Shown piece after piece: positions 61,735-64,000 of a stretch of 64,000 nucleotides of DNA (position 1 is the stretch's first letter; each line of letters starts with the position of its first letter). The notes beneath the pieces are model-generated. The model was not told the origin of the DNA and ran no database searches. It saw nothing but the letters and a program-made list of their open reading frames with translations. Source of the DNA: Aquimarina sp. AU58 (GTDB lineage Bacteria > Bacteroidota > Bacteroidia > Flavobacteriales > Flavobacteriaceae); NCBI RefSeq assembly GCF_900312745.1, contig NZ_OMPD01000014.1:2418001-2482000 (forward strand). Reading direction: 5' to 3'. The translations under genes were made by a program, and so were the position numbers.

Positions 61735-63921
61735 ATGAAAAAAATAATATTAAAAATGAGCAATGAATTTGGGTATTTACTAGTATTTCTTGTAGTGTCA
61801 TGGAGTGCAGTTTCACAACAAAAACCTGTGCAGGTTACATCTCAATTGATTCCTCCTTATAGTCTTAGGTTATCAGAATACGAAACAACCCCTACAGAAA
61901 AGCTAATAGTTAACTTATACCTTACCGATATTAACACATTTAATCGGCAGGTTCGTTTAAAATTACACATAGAAAATAATGCGGGATTATCGATCCAAAG
62001 TAGTGATGTGGTACTAGGAGCACCTCCTATTTTTTTGGATGGAGGAGTATCTTTACGATTAAGTAACCTTGATTTACGTCCCTATTTTTCCCTTCAAAAT
62101 CTAAGAGGAATTACTCCGCAACAATATAATACCCCTTTGCCAGAAGGTTTATACCGTTTCTGTTTTGAAGTGTATGATATAAAATCAGGGCAACAGCTTT
62201 CTCGCAAGAGCTGTGTTGCAGCATATCTGTTACTTAATGATCCACCTTTTTTAAATCTCCCCAAACGAGACGAACAAGTAGTGATTCGGGATCCACAAAA
62301 TATCATTTTTCAGTGGACTCCTCGTCATCTTAACGCTACTAATGTAGAGTATGAGTTTATACTAGCAGAATTATGGGATAATGGTATGAATCCTCAGGCT
62401 GCTTTTTTAGCAAGTCGCCCTATTTACCAAACCACTACCTATGCAACAACTTTACTATATGGCCCTGGTGAGACGATGCTACTACCCGATAAGAAATATG
62501 GATGGCGGGTTCGAGCTATTGTAAGTGATGGGATTACTAAAAGTGCAGTTTTTAAAAATGATGGGTATAGTGAGATTTTTCATTTTACTTATGCTGGGGA
62601 TTGTGTAGACCCTCAATTTATAATGGCCAAAGGAGTAAGCCCTGTTCAGGAAAAAATTACCTGGCAAGGTGTACAACACAAGCAATATATAGTAGAATAT
62701 CGTAAGAAAGATGTAGAAAATGCGGTATGGTTTGGTAGTGAGAGACCCATCTTAGAAGAAGAAACCACGATTTATAAACTAACCCCTGGTACTACTTATG
62801 AGTTTAGAGTAGGAGGGCAATGTCTGGAAAATGGTCCTTATATCTATTCACAGGTTTACGAATTTACAACCCAGATAGAAGATGGGGAGAGTACTTATAA
62901 TTGCGGGATCACACCAGAGATCAAAATCGAAAATCAGGACTTATTACCAGGGTTAGCATCAGGAGATACGTTTACGGCAGGAGATTTTCCTGTACTGGTT
63001 CATGAGGTATCTGGCAGTAAAGGCAATTTTACGGGGATGGGTTGGATCAAAATCCCATATTTAAATGATATCAGTGTAGGTGTAGTTTTTAAAGGAATTT
63101 CTATTAATACTGATTATGAGTTAATCAAAGGAATGGTAGAGACTACCTACGATGTAACCTGGAGCAATGTTGACGATATTGGAGATGAGATAGAAATGAT
63201 CAAAGAAATAACTTCAGTATTATCAGATAAACTGAATGCCTTGATTGATAAAATAAAAGATGGAAAACTTACAGGTAAAGACCTTGATGCACTGGTTGAT
63301 AAATTAAAAGATGATTTACCCAACGATAAAATTAAAGAAGTTACAGATAAAATTAAAGAAATTAAAGACTTAGAAGAAGATTTGGCCAATGCAACAACAG
63401 AGAAAGAAAAAGAAGAAATAAAAGAACAAATCAAAGAATTGAATGAGGAGCTGGCAGAGATTCTTGATGAAACTCAAAAAGAGGTAGAAGATTTAATTGT
63501 AAATGCCATAGGAAAATATTATAACCAGAACAAATCACAAGAAGAAGGTTTAGTTGCCGCTTATAACGTGATTTTTCCTCAGGAAATAACAGCGGCAGAT
63601 ACAGAGACTGCAAGTTTAGATTTTGAGTTCGAATTCGAGGGAGAAATAGTGATAGACCAAATTGTAGATGAAAAGAAAGAAGAATTCGGAGTTCAGGAAA
63701 AATACCATTTATATTTCCTTTCAAAAGTTTTATCAGAAAATAAAGACTTACTGCTAAGTTTTGTAAATAAAATAAAAGACAAGATAAACCTTCTTAATCT
63801 ACTTAAACAATATCAGGATAATGGTGACTCTGATGTTGATATCGTTGATAAGCTAGCGGTTGAAGCAAAGAACGCTTTACAAACAGTTATAGATGAAGAA
63901 AAATATAAATACTTAAACTAA
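61735..63921 (+). CDS. Gene E' (copy 2): TANFOR-type protein with coiled-coil C-terminus, no toxin domain
   Basis: The 728-aa protein has a signal peptide (ending AVSQQ, about residue 28). Its first ~478 residues are clearly paralogous to those of the 1,918-aa protein ('IPPYSLRLSEYETTP', 'ITPQQYNTPLPEGLYRFCFEVYD', 'IIFQWTPRHLNATNVEYEF', FN3, and 'STYNCGITPEI' from residue 386). From about residue 480 the sequence is unrelated. A long charged coiled coil (about 485-600, 'KIKEIKDLEEDLANATTEKEK') is followed by a mixed segment and a helical end. No zincin motif or known toxin fold is visible. The stop at 63919-63921 is followed 26 bases later by a possible small gene. It may be a scaffold variant, a differently armed effector whose fold I cannot recognise, or a shortened relic. 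Confidence 0.8.
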   Translation: MKKIILKMSNEFGYLLVFLVVSWSAVSQQKPVQVTSQLIPPYSLRLSEYETTPTEKLIVNLYLTDINTFNRQVRLKLHIENNAGLSIQSSDVVLGAPPIFLDGGVSLRLSNLDLRPYFSLQNLRGITPQQYNTPLPEGLYRFCFEVYDIKSGQQLSRKSCVAAYLLLNDPPFLNLPKRDEQVVIRDPQNIIFQWTPRHLNATNVEYEFILAELWDNGMNPQAAFLASRPIYQTTTYATTLLYGPGETMLLPDKKYGWRVRAIVSDGITKSAVFKNDGYSEIFHFTYAGDCVDPQFIMAKGVSPVQEKITWQGVQHKQYIVEYRKKDVENAVWFGSERPILEEETTIYKLTPGTTYEFRVGGQCLENGPYIYSQVYEFTTQIEDGESTYNCGITPEIKIENQDLLPGLASGDTFTAGDFPVLVHEVSGSKGNFTGMGWIKIPYLNDISVGVVFKGISINTDYELIKGMVETTYDVTWSNVDDIGDEIEMIKEITSVLSDKLNALIDKIKDGKLTGKDLDALVDKLKDDLPNDKIKEVTDKIKEIKDLEEDLANATTEKEKEEIKEQIKELNEELAEILDETQKEVEDLIVNAIGKYYNQNKSQEEGLVAAYNVIFPQEITAADTETASLDFEFEFEGEIVIDQIVDEKKEEFGVQEKYHLYFLSKVLSENKDLLLSFVNKIKDKINLLNLLKQYQDNGDSDVDIVDKLAVEAKNALQTVIDEEKYKYLN

Positions 63922-63947
63922 GTATTTATATGAGATAATGTAGGCAT

Positions 63948-64000
63948 ATGAAGATAGATGTTATAGGTTCAATATTTGGTTTTTACTATGAAAACAATAG
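63948..64000 (+). CDS. Start of a further gene (3' partial)
   Basis: An ATG at 63948 begins an open frame (MKIDVIGSIFGFYYEN...) running off the window end. Only 17 codons are visible. Its place right after E' is where the immunity-like gene sits in copy 1, so it may be an immunity protein or the next gene of the operon. Confidence 0.35.
   Translation, partial: MKIDVIGSIFGFYYENN

Larger units (their letters stand above)
28722..63921 (+). repeat. Tandem duplication of a five-gene operon (A-B-C-D-E)
   Basis: Genes at 28722, 33461, 35546, 38999 and 40348 are matched one by one, in the same order and strand, by genes at 49368, 54245, 56315, 60311 and 61735. Junctions also match: a 1-base TAATG overlap for A/B and a 3-base gap for B/C in both copies. 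The immunity-like gene (46101) and the barrel gene (46448) occur only between the copies. The duplication is old, since protein sequences have diverged while key blocks are retained. Confidence 0.85.

Noticed and set aside
63100..63921. E' being truncated by a recent frameshift or nonsense change
   Set aside because: The C-terminal half has consistent coding character up to its stop and no continuation of zincin or toxin sequence appears in any frame before the window end.

Overview
The window looks like chromosomal DNA from a low-GC member of the Bacteroidetes, most likely a marine Flavobacteriaceae (Aquimarina-like is my guess, not proven). The reasons are TTTG-N19-TAnnTTTG promoters (best at 18320-18350), a type IX secretion (T9SS) type A C-terminal sorting domain with SprB repeats, a TonB-dependent receptor with an N-terminal carboxypeptidase-regulatory-like domain, and a Bacteroidetes-type T6SS sheath/ClpV set. 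No tRNA, rRNA, CRISPR array or intact IS element was seen.

Layout. 1-5.1 kb is a patchy accessory stretch of orphan genes, a degraded gene end (2039-2245), a probably frameshifted gene (3066-4099) and a kelch-repeat protein. 5.2-9.5 kb (minus strand) carries T6SS core genes clpV-tssB-tssC. 10-28.3 kb is ordinary core genome: rlmH, nadC, a YihY/BrkB membrane protein, three secreted chalcone-isomerase-like paralogues around a DUF2147 protein, priA, a LytTR response regulator, rpsF-rpsR-rplI, a TonB-dependent receptor, an M20 peptidase, a MacB/FtsX-type permease, hisS and a small lipoprotein.

28.7-64 kb is the striking part: about 35 kb, all on the plus strand, holding two tandem copies of a five-gene operon. 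In order these are A (about 1,600-aa secreted protein of unknown fold with an Ig-like region), B (about 690-aa fibronectin-III protein), C (SprB-repeat protein with a T9SS sorting tail), D (triple-PKD lipoprotein) and E (a protein with the N-terminal region I associate with the 'TANFOR' annotation, plus an FN3 domain). Even the intergenic spacings are conserved (A/B 1-nt TAATG overlap, B/C 3-nt gap). Copy 1 E (1,918 aa) carries a zincin-like HELGH...H domain and ends in a domain whose four key residues match the ADP-ribosyl cyclase/CD38 NAD-glycohydrolase family. It overlaps by ATGA an 84-aa gene that looks like its immunity protein. An outer-membrane beta-barrel gene (F) separates the two copies. 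Copy 2 E (728 aa) keeps the same first ~480 residues but has a different, coiled-coil C-terminus and no zincin or toxin domain.

Working model (inference): A-E, possibly with F, form a surface-exposed apparatus whose E subunit is a polymorphic effector with exchangeable C-termini. Copy 1 is armed with a predicted NAD-destroying toxin and its immunity gene. Together with the T6SS module this suggests an organism well equipped for contact-dependent competition.
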